Positions 33,267-41,885 of a stretch of 46,569 bases of DNA are shown piece after piece (positions within the stretch are counted from its first letter, which is position 1; every line of letters begins with the position of its first letter). Origin of the DNA: Desulfobacterales bacterium (GTDB taxonomy: Bacteria > Desulfobacterota > Desulfobacteria > Desulfobacterales > Desulfolunaceae); the NCBI GenBank assembly GCA_022360815.1, contig JAKSCC010000192.1, positions 1-46,569 of the forward strand, read 5' to 3'. The position numbers and the translations under genes are program-made. The notes beneath the pieces were generated by a model. It saw only the letters and a program-made list of their open reading frames with translations. It had not been told where the DNA came from and did no database searches.

Positions 33267-34694
33267 TCAAGCACTGCCTTCGTTCATCTTTTTCAACCGT
33301 TTGCTCAAGGCCGGTTGAGAGATACCGATCAAACGGCATGCAATGGACTGATTGCCATCGGCACGTCGCATGGCTTCAGCCACCAGAAGATCGGCCACGG
33401 CGTGAATCGATGGCAAGGGGCTCGACGGCAGAAAACAGCTCTCTTCCACCCCTTCAAAGGGTTCCGGGACAAACGAAAGGGTCTGCACGCCCATTTTACG
33501 ACGAAAGCTCTCCAGAGAAAGCATGCGACTCTTATGGGTGCTCATGGCGTCGTGCACCATGGCCTGAAGCTCTCGCACATTTCCCGGAAAGTGATAGTTG
33601 GTAAGCAAGGTATCAAGCTCTCGAGGGCACGTGGGCATCTTTTTCCCCAGGGCTTCTGCCGCCTTGTGAAGAAAATGGCTGAGTAAAAGAGGGATATCGC
33701 CTTTTCTCTCTCTTAGAGGAGGAATGTGGATATGGTGAGCACAAAGCCTGTAGTAGAGATCTTTGCGAAAGCCCCCTTCCATCTGCTTCTTCTCCAGATC
33801 GTGATTGGTGGCCACCACAATACGGGCATTCATACGTTTGGATCGGTCGCTTCCCAGAGGGTAGTACTCCCCATTTTGAATCAACCGCAACAGCTTTACC
33901 TGCGAGATGGTGCTCAAATCTCCAATTTCATCAAGAAAAAGAGTACCCTGCGCCGCCTGTTCCACCATTCCCTTTCGGGCTTTGTGAGCGCTGGTGAATG
34001 CCCCAGGTGCATGACCAAAGAGGCTGTCTGAAAAGACGGTATCATCGAGGCCTGCCACATTAATAGAAATCAAGGGGCCTGTAGCCCCGCTAAGCTCATG
34101 GGCTGTTTTGGCAAACAGCTCTTTGCCCACCCCACTCTCTCCGGTTATCAAGATGGGCATGGCACTTTTCGAGACCGACTCCAGATACTGAAAAATTCCG
34201 CGCATCCCCTTATCACGGGTCACAATCTCTTCAAAGGCCTCGGGGTGCTCCAGCCGATCGGTCAGCAGGCGACTTCGAATTTCCTGATGCTCCCGAGTCA
34301 TCTCCACCATCTGGATCGCGCGCTTGACGCCACCCACCAGGCGATCCTCCTCATGGGTCTTGACAAAATAGTCAAAGGCGCCCCGTTTCATACACTCCAC
34401 GGCCGGTTCGATCTGATTGATACCGCTGATCACAATCACCACCACTTCAGGGTGCTCTGCGGTGATCTCCTTTAAAAGAGCATCCCCTCGAATGTAGGGC
34501 ATATTCAAATCCAAAAGCACCAACCCAAAGCCGCCCTGTGAAAGGGTCTGCATCACCTTACGGCTATCCTGACATCGCACAATATGGTTGATGCCGGCCG
34601 AACGCTCCAGGGCCATGGAGAGGCTTCGAATAAAGGGTTCTTCGTCATCAACAATCAACACTTTAAATGAGGGGTAGCTCCGTTTTTCCTGCAC
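33267..34694 (-). CDS. sigma-54-dependent response regulator (NtrC/DctD class)
   Basis: This encodes 475 residues. The receiver domain is at 10-125 (VLIVDDEEPF; phosphoacceptor Asp62 in VLLDLNMP). The AAA+ domain has Walker A GESGVGKE, the loop GAFTSA where the consensus is GAFTGA, Walker B GTLFLDEIGD and PLRERKGDIPLL. The C-terminal Fis-type helix-turn-helix contains QSIACRLIGISQPALSKRL. The protein activates sigma-54 promoters after phosphorylation. The kinase gene ends 5 bp upstream on the same strand, so they form one two-component system. The likely target is the symporter gene upstream of the kinase, whose promoter looks sigma-54 type. Confidence 0.94.
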   Translation of the reverse strand: MQEKRSYPSFKVLIVDDEEPFIRSLSMALERSAGINHIVRCQDSRKVMQTLSQGGFGLVLLDLNMPYIRGDALLKEITAEHPEVVVIVISGINQIEPAVECMKRGAFDYFVKTHEEDRLVGGVKRAIQMVEMTREHQEIRSRLLTDRLEHPEAFEEIVTRDKGMRGIFQYLESVSKSAMPILITGESGVGKELFAKTAHELSGATGPLISINVAGLDDTVFSDSLFGHAPGAFTSAHKARKGMVEQAAQGTLFLDEIGDLSTISQVKLLRLIQNGEYYPLGSDRSKRMNARIVVATNHDLEKKQMEGGFRKDLYYRLCAHHIHIPPLRERKGDIPLLLSHFLHKAAEALGKKMPTCPRELDTLLTNYHFPGNVRELQAMVHDAMSTHKSRMLSLESFRRKMGVQTLSFVPEPFEGVEESCFLPSSPLPSIHAVADLLVAEAMRRADGNQSIACRLIGISQPALSKRLKKMNEGSA

Positions 34695-34699
34695 GCGTC

Positions 34700-36391
34700 T
34701 TATCTCCTCTCGCCAACAGGCAGTGTAAGGGTCGCAAGGGTTCCCTGACCCGGCTCCGATTCAAAAACCAGAGTCCCTCCATGTTCGGTCACGATGTTGG
34801 CCGATACCGAAAGCCCAAGGCCCGTTCCACCCGAGTCTCTTTTGGTTGTAAAAAAAGGATCGGTGAGATGGCTTAAGTGGGCTTTGTTGATGCCAACGCC
34901 TTCATCTCTCACCTCAACAATCACAGCCGAATGGTCCGCCTTGTTTCGAGCGCTCACACAAATCCTCTCATCGGGGTCGGTAAGGGCCTGGCAGGCGTTT
35001 AAAATAAGGTTGACGATCACCTGCTCAATGCGCTGGCTGTTTCCATAAACAAAGAGAAGCCCTGCGGGACAAACCATCTCAAAATGGTGGGTTGCCTTGC
35101 GGATGGAGTTCTCCACCAGACGTGTGGCAGCCTTGATCACCTCGCACAAATGGACCGACTCCATCTGACGGGAGTTGTCGCTTCTGGCAAAATCCTTAAG
35201 GTCTTCCACAATATATTTGATTCGCTTGCCCCCGGCCTGCATCTCTCTCAGCATCAAGGGGATCTCTTTTCGCATACGCGAATAGTCCAGCCCCGCCACC
35301 ATAAACTCCCCTTCGACTTGGTGATAGGCATCCAAAATAGGCCAGAGGTCTTCAAATGCGTCCATAATCATCGGGGTATTTAAAAGCACGAGACTGTTGG
35401 GATTGTTGATTTCATGGGCGACTCCAGAGACCAGTATCCCCAAAGACGCCATCTTATCGGCCTGAATAAGCTGCTCTTGCTGCAGTTTCTGGGTGCGGAT
35501 CCGGTGCGCCACCTCACGCTTTAAGGTTCGATTCCATACCAAAATGGCCACAATCATCAAAAGAAGGGGTACCGCCACAATCAGCACCGGCATCATGATG
35601 CGTCGCAAGGTCATGGGGCGAGGCTCCAGAACCCCCAACCACTTGTCGTAAATCGCCTGGTAGCGACCCGTGTTCTTCAAAATAGAGAGCCCTTCACTCA
35701 GACGGGCCTGAAGCTCGGCATCCCCTTTTTTGATGGCATAGCCATACCTAAAACTGACGGAGGTTTTTCCCGAGCTTAAGAGGTTGGTCAGGCCATACTT
35801 CTTTCCAAAGTAGAGACCCGGAAGATTTGCCACCAAGGCATAGTCGTGTTTTCCAGCCGCAAGAAGCCGAAGCGCCGCAGCGTGCGTATCGGTAAGTACA
35901 ATCGTAAAATCGCCCCCATGCTTGACCAGATTGTCGTGCATGGAGCCTGCCTCCTGTACCACCACCTCGCTGCCCTCAAGATCATCCACACTAAACGCCT
36001 TGGGCGAGCCTTTGCGGTAAAAAATCGATTGATGGATAATGGCGTGAAGAACGAAGTCGAAGTCTTTTTTTCTCTCTTGTGTAAAAACAGTACCGGGAAG
36101 AAGGTCCACGGTGCCATCCAGAAGCGCCTGGCGCATCTCACTCCAGTTTCCCAGACGGATCTCAATATTGAGCCCCATCACCTCGGCAATCGCCTGGGTC
36201 AGCTCCACATTGTAACCTGTGGGATGCCCCTCTTCATCCAGGTATTCATAAGGGGGGTAGTAGTAATCGCCTCCCACCACATAGGTGCGTTTGGAGTCCA
36301 CCGGAGTCAGGGCAAACGCTGGCGTCAACCGGCTGCAAAACAGAAGCGTTATCAGCAGAAACACCCTTATATCCATCACTCTTTTCAACAT
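34700..36391 (-). CDS. sensor histidine kinase with periplasmic solute-binding domain
   Basis: This encodes about 563 residues. A signal/anchor (VFLLITLLFCSRLTPAFA) precedes a family-3 solute-binding domain (residues about 35-260: YVVGGDYYYPPYEY, GTVDLLPGTVFTQER). A transmembrane helix (LIVAVPLLLMIVAILVW) comes next, then the kinase core: H-box GVAHEINNPNS (His326), N-box NLILNACQAL, G1 VRDEGVGI and G2 GGTGLGLS. The domain probably senses a small metabolite directly. The start is uncertain: TTG 36397, ATG 36391 or ATG 36376 are all possible and none has a good ribosome site. The response regulator gene follows by 5 bp. Confidence 0.92.
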   Translation of the reverse strand: MLKRVMDIRVFLLITLLFCSRLTPAFALTPVDSKRTYVVGGDYYYPPYEYLDEEGHPTGYNVELTQAIAEVMGLNIEIRLGNWSEMRQALLDGTVDLLPGTVFTQERKKDFDFVLHAIIHQSIFYRKGSPKAFSVDDLEGSEVVVQEAGSMHDNLVKHGGDFTIVLTDTHAAALRLLAAGKHDYALVANLPGLYFGKKYGLTNLLSSGKTSVSFRYGYAIKKGDAELQARLSEGLSILKNTGRYQAIYDKWLGVLEPRPMTLRRIMMPVLIVAVPLLLMIVAILVWNRTLKREVAHRIRTQKLQQEQLIQADKMASLGILVSGVAHEINNPNSLVLLNTPMIMDAFEDLWPILDAYHQVEGEFMVAGLDYSRMRKEIPLMLREMQAGGKRIKYIVEDLKDFARSDNSRQMESVHLCEVIKAATRLVENSIRKATHHFEMVCPAGLLFVYGNSQRIEQVIVNLILNACQALTDPDERICVSARNKADHSAVIVEVRDEGVGINKAHLSHLTDPFFTTKRDSGGTGLGLSVSANIVTEHGGTLVFESEPGQGTLATLTLPVGERR

Positions 36392-36581
36392 TCGCAAAAA
36401 TCACAACACCTTAAAAAATCCGCGCCCACATGGACCATTTGCCAAGCCAAGCCTGCAGCTTCCCTCATCTTACCAGGCCCGTATGGCCCTCCGGCCCTCT
36501 TCTGTCAACCTTTCATTGGTAACCTGCAAAAGGCGCACTGAATTGTCTCACAAATTGTACGGATTCATCTTAAACCAAAAA

Positions 36582-36643
36582 GTCCCAATGGAACGAAAGA
36601 GCTCCGGCACGGACGCCGGTCCCTCGATTTCGTCCATTGGGAC
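36582..36643 (-). terminator. long bulged hairpin ending the dctA-like transcript
   Basis: GTCCCAATGG (36582-36591) pairs with CCATTGGGAC (36634-36643). After a bulge ACGAAA pairs with TTTCGT, and an inner CCGGC/GCCGG hairpin caps it. Read leftward, TTTTT follows directly, so it fits a terminator for the symporter gene at 36703. The rest of 36392-36702 shows no gene. Confidence 0.75.
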
Positions 36644-36702
36644 AGGTCTTCTCTTTTTCAAAGAGAGAGGTGAAGAGTCAAAAAAAGGTTAACAAAGAGC
36701 CC

Positions 36703-38022
36703 TTACTCTTCCACCAGGGCTCCAGTGGCATGGTCCCAGACCACCTGATCCAGCTCACCTTCGGATTTGGCCACAGCGCAGGTTACCGCCAAATCCCCTG
36801 TGACGTTCAGGGCTGTGCGGCCCATATCAAGAAGTGCATCAATACCAAAAATCATGGCGTAAGCAGCGGCCACGGCTGAGCCAGGCTCCACCTTCAAACC
36901 CACGGAGTCGAGAACCATCAGAAGCATGATGGCGCCCGCACCAGGAACACCGGCCGAGCCAATGGAGATCAGAACCGCTGTGGCGATAATGGTAATCTGG
37001 TTGCCAAGGCTTAGATGAGACCCAATGGCAAGACTCACAAAAATAGCACAGACCCCTTGGTAGATGGCATTGCCGTCCATATTGACGGTAGCTCCCAGAG
37101 GCAGAGAGAAAGAGTAGACCCCTCGGGAAACACCCAGATTTTTTTCTGCCACCTCCATGGTGACCGGCAGGGTGCCTCCGCTGCTTCGGGTCACAAAAGC
37201 CGTAACGATGGCGGCTTTTGCACGGGTGAAAAACTCAAACGCATTGATGCCGTAAAGGGTCAGCATGCCACCATAGACAAACACAGCATGACAGATAAAA
37301 GCGGCATACGCGGTAAGGGTCACCAAAGCCAGGGGGCCAAAGGCTTGGGAGCCCTGCTTGCCAAAAACCACGGCGATCAGGGCAAACACACCGATGGGCG
37401 CATACTCCAGAATCCAGTTCACCACCTTGTACATCACCTCTGCGCCGCCTTCAAAAAAGTAGAAAACGGTCTGGGCGGCGTTTTGCACCCTTTCGTCATC
37501 GTGTTCGCGAAGGTGAGAGAGGGCAATACCAAAGAGAATAGTGAAAAAGATGGTGGGGAGCATTTTGCCCGATGTGATCGCCCCAAAGGGGTTGGTGGGA
37601 ATGATGTTTAAAAGGGTATCCACCATGGAAGGAGGCGTGGCAGACTTTCCGGCTGCTCCGGCCACACCCACAAGGTTCATGCTCTCGCCGGGGGTAAAGA
37701 GGTTGGCAAAGAGAAGCCCCATAGCCACAGCGAAACCCGAGGTCAGCAGGTAGAGCACCATGGCTTTGACACCGATGCGACCCAGGCGCGAGGGGTGCAC
37801 ACTGGCCGACCCCACCACCAGGGTAAAAATCACCACCGGCATCACAATCATCTTAAGAAGACGCACCAAAGCCGTCCCCAAAGGAGAGACGCTGGCAATC
37901 TGTGGGCCAAACACAAGGCCCGCCACAGCGCCTGCAATGAGCCCTACAAGAATTCGTATCAAAAGGTTTGTGTTGAAGTACCAGCCCAAAAGTCCCTGCC
38001 GGGGTTCACTGTGCGTTGTCAT
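36703..38022 (-). CDS. dctA: dicarboxylate/amino acid:cation symporter (DctA/GltP family)
   Basis: This is a 439-residue polytopic inner-membrane protein. Family hallmarks are RLLKMIVMPVVIFTLVVG, TRSSGGTLPVTMEVAEKN (the re-entrant Ser-rich loop), SLPLGATVNMDGNAIY and the LGNQITIIATAVLISIGSAGVPGAG region. It takes up C4-dicarboxylates or acidic amino acids with H+ or Na+. The frame extends to 38184, but ATG 38022 has GAGGA 8 nt upstream and matches the family start. The candidate sigma-54 promoter at 38092-38107 and the two-component genes downstream parallel the dctA-dctBD circuit of rhizobia. The substrate is inferred from family only. Confidence 0.92.
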   Translation of the reverse strand: MTTHSEPRQGLLGWYFNTNLLIRILVGLIAGAVAGLVFGPQIASVSPLGTALVRLLKMIVMPVVIFTLVVGSASVHPSRLGRIGVKAMVLYLLTSGFAVAMGLLFANLFTPGESMNLVGVAGAAGKSATPPSMVDTLLNIIPTNPFGAITSGKMLPTIFFTILFGIALSHLREHDDERVQNAAQTVFYFFEGGAEVMYKVVNWILEYAPIGVFALIAVVFGKQGSQAFGPLALVTLTAYAAFICHAVFVYGGMLTLYGINAFEFFTRAKAAIVTAFVTRSSGGTLPVTMEVAEKNLGVSRGVYSFSLPLGATVNMDGNAIYQGVCAIFVSLAIGSHLSLGNQITIIATAVLISIGSAGVPGAGAIMLLMVLDSVGLKVEPGSAVAAAYAMIFGIDALLDMGRTALNVTGDLAVTCAVAKSEGELDQVVWDHATGALVEE

Positions 38023-38091
38023 GGCGCATCCTCGCTCTATATAAATTGAGTTGAAAACATTCTCCAGCCAAACTGAACAACGCTTTCCTAA

Positions 38092-38107
38092 AGCATGGAG
38101 AGTGCCA
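38092..38107 (-). promoter_or_regulatory. candidate sigma-54 promoter of the dctA-like gene
   Basis: Read on the minus strand: TGGCAC, five bases, ATGCT. GG and GC are 10 nt apart and only one base deviates from the consensus. The start near 38081 gives a leader of about 59 nt. Confidence 0.65.
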
Positions 38108-38115
38108 ACAGCACC

Positions 38116-38165
38116 ATGTATTACATAACCCCTTAAATTTAAATTTGATTTTAAATTACATTGTA
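38116..38165. promoter_or_regulatory. two small dyads upstream of the dctA-like promoter
   Basis: ATGTA-T-TACAT (38116-38126) and TACA-T-TGTA (38157-38165) are perfect short dyads with centres 40 bp apart, in an AT-rich tract behind the sigma-54 site. They could be activator-binding sites; this is inference. Confidence 0.3.
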
Positions 38166-38286
38166 TCGCGCTTCCCCATCCCAAAGGGGTATAACCTCGG
38201 CTGAAACATGCCCGTACAAACAGAGCTAACCCCCCGATACTTCAACCGACCCTCTTTTCTTTTCAAAGGTTATAGAAAAAGACAGG

Positions 38287-39588
38287 TTATAGAGGTTGCT
38301 CAAACTTGCCACGCTCCATACTGCGCCGCCACCCCGCAAAGCTTTGAGGCAGCAGGGTGGGAAGATTGATACAACATTTTGACGCCTTCATCCCGTTGGG
38401 GCAGTGGGCAAGCTCCAAGGGAAGGGGATGGGCCGCCGACTGAAACCACACCCCGACCGTGACCCCAAGGAGCCCTTCCAGCTCTTGGGGGTCGGCCTTC
38501 ACCTCAGGGGCCATGCAAAGGGGAAACCGCAGCCAGGTTGGCTCTGAGTCGGATGAAACCACAGGCGGCCGAAAGCCGTGTTTCAGAGCCCAACCTCGCC
38601 ACTTTTCGGCGGCATCACGCCGTCTGGAAAGTTGAGATTCCACAGCGGAAACCTGGTTCAGCATAAGAGAGGCCATGGAATCTGGCATCCGCCAGTGATA
38701 CTGGGGGCAAGGTGCGCCAGAGTATTCAGCCTCATGCATTTGGGGAAGAAGATGCCGCCCCAAATGCCACTGTGCCAAAGGAGCCGTTACCGGAGCCAGA
38801 GGAGAGGTCAGGGTAAGGTAGCTGTGAATCAAAGTTCGAAAAAGACGATCGACAAAATCGTAAGGGGCCTCAAGTGCCCGCCTCTGATCCTCCTCCAGTC
38901 GCGGCCCCAAAACGTTCGAATTGGTCACCACAAAACCCCCATGGATTGTGTTGATGATTTTGGAGCGTTCACTGCTGAAAAAACCAATATCCCCCAATGT
39001 GCCCAGGGGCTTGCCTCGCCACATTCCTCCTGTGGCATGGGCGCAGTCTTCAATAATATAGAGTCCCTTCTTTCGAGCAAAATCGAGAAGGGCCTGCAGA
39101 TCCCTTCCGGGCAGCCCAAAGGTGTGCTGAATCAAGAGGGCCCGAGTCCGATCCGTCACAGCCGCCTCCACTTTGGAGGCATCCATGCCATAGCTTTCAA
39201 GCTCGATATCGACATAGACAGGGTTCACCCCTTCGTAACGAAGACCATTGACCACGCACTGACAGGTAAAGGCAGGAATCAAAACCTCATCCCCCGGGCC
39301 CAGCTCCAATGTACGCATCACGGCACACAGGCTTGCGCGTCCGCCCATATAAAACCCCACGTGGGTGACCCCCAAAAACTCCTTCACCCTTTGGGTCAGC
39401 CGAGCCATCTCCTTTTTCTGCCTGGTGACGCTGGGAAGCCACATCTCCCGTAAGGCCAATCCCACATCTCTAAGGGTGAGTGTCGCCGAAAGAAGAGGCA
39501 CAGGACGACGCAGCCATTTGAGCCCCCTTTTTTCCAACGAAAATAGGGGGCTTTTTTTAAGACGCTCCATGGGATGCTTGGGGGCCAT
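38287..39588 (-). CDS. DegT/DnrJ/EryC1/StrS-family aminotransferase
   Basis: This is a 433-residue PLP enzyme of the sugar aminotransferase family. Visible segments are GGRASLCAVMRTLELGPGDEV (cofactor phosphate region), VLIPAFTCQCV, VYVDIELES, IIEDCAHATGG (Asp that holds the pyridine nitrogen) and FFSSERSKIINTIHGG, where Lys is the presumed Schiff-base residue. Such enzymes transaminate keto-sugars for surface polysaccharides. AAGGAG precedes the ATG by about 10 nt. It is not in a polysaccharide cluster, and the next gene downstream on its strand is the dctA-like symporter 264 bp away, so its pathway is unknown. Confidence 0.87.
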   Translation of the reverse strand: MAPKHPMERLKKSPLFSLEKRGLKWLRRPVPLLSATLTLRDVGLALREMWLPSVTRQKKEMARLTQRVKEFLGVTHVGFYMGGRASLCAVMRTLELGPGDEVLIPAFTCQCVVNGLRYEGVNPVYVDIELESYGMDASKVEAAVTDRTRALLIQHTFGLPGRDLQALLDFARKKGLYIIEDCAHATGGMWRGKPLGTLGDIGFFSSERSKIINTIHGGFVVTNSNVLGPRLEEDQRRALEAPYDFVDRLFRTLIHSYLTLTSPLAPVTAPLAQWHLGRHLLPQMHEAEYSGAPCPQYHWRMPDSMASLMLNQVSAVESQLSRRRDAAEKWRGWALKHGFRPPVVSSDSEPTWLRFPLCMAPEVKADPQELEGLLGVTVGVWFQSAAHPLPLELAHCPNGMKASKCCINLPTLLPQSFAGWRRSMERGKFEQPL

Positions 39589-39796
39589 ACTCTTTCTTCT
39601 CCTTACCTTTACGATTTTTTTCGCTCTCTTTCAGCCTGAATTAGCATAGAAAATTAAGACACTCAACTAGCACAATATCCATATCAATAACCCAAAAAAA
39701 TCATCTTGGACTTTTAGCTATCGAAAATCAAAACAGATCTTTACCAACACAATGCAAACCATAAATACCCAAGCAAATCAACACGATATTTTTATA

Positions 39797-39825
39797 TGGA
39801 CAATTGTTACACCTTTCTATATCAA
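39797..39825 (+). promoter_or_regulatory. sigma-70-type promoter candidate for the symporter operon
   Basis: -35 TGGACA (5 of 6) at 39797-39802, 17-nt spacer, -10 TATCAA (4 of 6) at 39820-39825. The start near 39832 gives a leader of about 250 nt. Confidence 0.5.
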
Positions 39826-39879
39826 ATTACTAAAGCTCACCTGATGTGAAATTTAAAACCTGTAAATTTTTGAGAGATA

Positions 39880-39952
39880 AGGGAACATTTGCTATCCCTG
39901 AGCTTTGCTCTTTCAGGGGAGCAGCCCCACTTCGTCTGACGTGCTGCTTTTT
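39880..39952 (+). promoter_or_regulatory. possible attenuator in the symporter leader
   Basis: AGGGA (39880-39884) can pair with TCCCT (39895-39899). CCCTGA (39896-39901) can pair with TCAGGG (39913-39918). These two share CCCT and exclude each other. AGCAGC (39920-39925) with GCTGCT (39943-39948), followed by four more T, looks like a weak terminator. Confidence 0.4.
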
Positions 39953-40084
39953 GTATGGGGATAAAAAAAGGTCTGAACCACGAGGTGGATATCGCCTGAC
40001 AATCCATGGAGAGACTGAAAAAACGGTCACACCGATTGTCAGACACCCAAACGTTTTGTTTTTTTTGCTTTTTAAGGAGGAGAT

Positions 40085-40336
40085 GTGGACATTTTCAGCA
40101 ACAGTTTTGAAAAGAAGTGGGCGGCCATTATTCTGGGCATGTATGGCCTCATCATGATCCCCTTTCCATGGTACTTCAACGAATCTTACAGCCCTGGATT
40201 CGGAGGGGTTCCCCTCTTTGTCTACGCATGGATTCTCCATGGCATCGCGGTGCTCATTCTTATTGTACGTTTTAGCCGCGAAGCCCTGAAACGACCGGAG
40301 TACAAAAACTTTGAGACGATTCAACGCGAGGAGTAG
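40085..40336 (+). CDS. small two-helix subunit of sodium:solute symporter
   Basis: This is an 83-residue protein with two hydrophobic segments (AAIILGMYGLIMIPFPWYF and LFVYAWILHGIAVLILIV) joined by a short loop, and a charged tail. GTG 40085 is preceded by AAGGAGG. The layout resembles the small accessory membrane proteins (DUF3311/DUF485/YhdT types) encoded just before some SSS permeases; I cannot assign which. It lies 15 bp upstream of the permease gene, so a two-subunit transporter is likely. Confidence 0.8.
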   Translation: MDIFSNSFEKKWAAIILGMYGLIMIPFPWYFNESYSPGFGGVPLFVYAWILHGIAVLILIVRFSREALKRPEYKNFETIQREE

Positions 40337-40351
40337 ACAAGGAGTATTATC

Positions 40352-41878
40352 ATGACGGATCCAACAGTATTTGTCACACCGACCCCTTTTCCTTTCTTTC
40401 TATCCATTGCAATCTACTTTGCCCTGATCGGCTACATTGGATGGCGTGCGGCCCGTACCACAAAAACCCTAAGCGACTTTTTTGTCATGAGCGGCAAGGC
40501 CGGAGCCCTGGTGGGTGGTTTTGCCTACTTTGCCTCTCAGTACAGCATGAGCACATTTATGGGGGTGCCTGCGGTCACCTACTCCACCGGCTTTGCCGGC
40601 ATGAGCATTTCGGTTCCGGGTCTTGCCTTCTCCATGATCATCCCCGCCCTTTTTGTAGGGCGCAAGCTGATGATCATGGGCAAAAAATATGGCTTTCTCA
40701 CCATGACCGATTACCTCTCAGACCGGTATGAGTCCAATACCATCCGCGCCCTCCATGCAGTCATGATGGTCGGATTTCTCATCGCCATGATGGGCGCTCA
40801 AACTGTAGGGGCAGGGGTTGTCTTAAAAACCTTCACCGGACTTCCCGAATGGGTAGGGGTTGTGGGCATGGGCATCATCGTCATTCTCTACTGCATGGCC
40901 GGCGGTATGAAGGGGGCCATGATGACCGACGTGCTTCAGGGGTTTCTCATGGTCACAACAGCCATCGTCACCTTTGCCGTCTCCGTCAAGGTGGGAGGCG
41001 GGCTCTCTGAAATCACCAGCTCCCTGGCAAAGATGAACCCAGACTACCTTGCCCATCCCGGTGCCAAAGGCAACTTCCCCTGGGCCACCTACATGTCCAT
41101 GATCGTCATGTGGAGCTTCTTTACCATTGGCCAACCCACCCTCTTCACCAAGTTTTTCACCATGAAAAACTATGAAACACTCTTTAAAGCGGTCATCCTG
41201 GGTACCCTTGGCATGCTTCTCTCTGCCACCCTTATCGAGTGGGCTGGTGCCAACGCCATCGTCTCCATCAAGGGCCTTGCAGGAAAACAGACCGACTTTA
41301 TCGTTCCCATGCTGCTTCAATCCAGTCTTCCCCCGGTGCTGGCCTCCGTGCTCATTGCCGGTGTGGTTTCAGCCGGGATGAGTACCATTGACGCCCTTCT
41401 CGTGGTGGCCACCGGAGGGGTCACACGGGATATCTATCAAAACCTGATCAACCCCAAAGCCTCTGAAGCCCAGATCTTCAAACTCTCCCGCTGGGTCACG
41501 GTTGCCATTGGTCTCTGCGGCATCGCCATCGGCATCATCAAGCCCGCCACCATCTTTGGACTGATCCGTTTTGCCTTTGGTGGCCTGGGTATCTGGGTGG
41601 CTCCGGTGATTCTTGGAATCTACTGGAGACGGGCATCCAAAACAGGGGCCATGGTTTCTGTCATCTTCGGCGAGGTTCTCTATATTGCCATGAAACTCAA
41701 ATTCAAGGCATGGGCCTTTGGGTTTGACCCCCTTATTGTCTGCTGGTTCGCCACCATGGCCGTCATGATCTCTGTAAGCCTTCTCACGCCTTCGGCCAGT
41801 GAGAAAACCATCAAGCGGCACTTTGACAACCTTGTTCCTCTGCCACAAAATAAGGCCGACATTCATTCAGCCGCCTAA
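40352..41878 (+). CDS. sodium:solute symporter (SSS family)
   Basis: This is a 508-residue inner-membrane permease with about 13 helices. Family features are the N-terminal GWRAARTTKTLSDFFVMSG segment, the YFASQYSMSTFMGVPA region in the first core helix, and the sodium-site and signature region VLIAGVVSAGMSTIDALLVV. Substrates in this family range over sugars, proline, pantothenate and short carboxylates. The neighbouring creatininase-family enzyme suggests a cyclic amide, amide or related nitrogen compound, but that is inference. It is followed by a large inverted-repeat element and then the GntR gene. Confidence 0.92.
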   Translation: MTDPTVFVTPTPFPFFLSIAIYFALIGYIGWRAARTTKTLSDFFVMSGKAGALVGGFAYFASQYSMSTFMGVPAVTYSTGFAGMSISVPGLAFSMIIPALFVGRKLMIMGKKYGFLTMTDYLSDRYESNTIRALHAVMMVGFLIAMMGAQTVGAGVVLKTFTGLPEWVGVVGMGIIVILYCMAGGMKGAMMTDVLQGFLMVTTAIVTFAVSVKVGGGLSEITSSLAKMNPDYLAHPGAKGNFPWATYMSMIVMWSFFTIGQPTLFTKFFTMKNYETLFKAVILGTLGMLLSATLIEWAGANAIVSIKGLAGKQTDFIVPMLLQSSLPPVLASVLIAGVVSAGMSTIDALLVVATGGVTRDIYQNLINPKASEAQIFKLSRWVTVAIGLCGIAIGIIKPATIFGLIRFAFGGLGIWVAPVILGIYWRRASKTGAMVSVIFGEVLYIAMKLKFKAWAFGFDPLIVCWFATMAVMISVSLLTPSASEKTIKRHFDNLVPLPQNKADIHSAA

Positions 41879-41885
41879 AACCCCT

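Larger units (their letters stand above)
39589..40084. other. AT-rich intergenic region with transporter leader
   Basis: 39640-39840 is strongly AT-rich and carries no gene. A promoter-like pair lies at 39797-39825, and a structured leader with three possible hairpins at 39880-39952. Frames on both strands across this stretch have no ribosome sites or family resemblance. Confidence 0.5.

Noticed and set aside
35846-36541. 231-codon frame on + opposite the sensor kinase
   Set aside because: Overlaps the solute-binding domain of the kinase, with no family features.
38578-39453. 291-codon frame on + antisense to the aminotransferase gene
   Set aside because: It lies wholly inside a gene with clear PLP-enzyme motifs, has no family resemblance or ribosome site, and reflects codon bias.
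39830-40324. 164-codon frame on - across the symporter leader and small subunit
   Set aside because: Low-complexity, no ribosome site, and it conflicts with a well-supported small membrane subunit.
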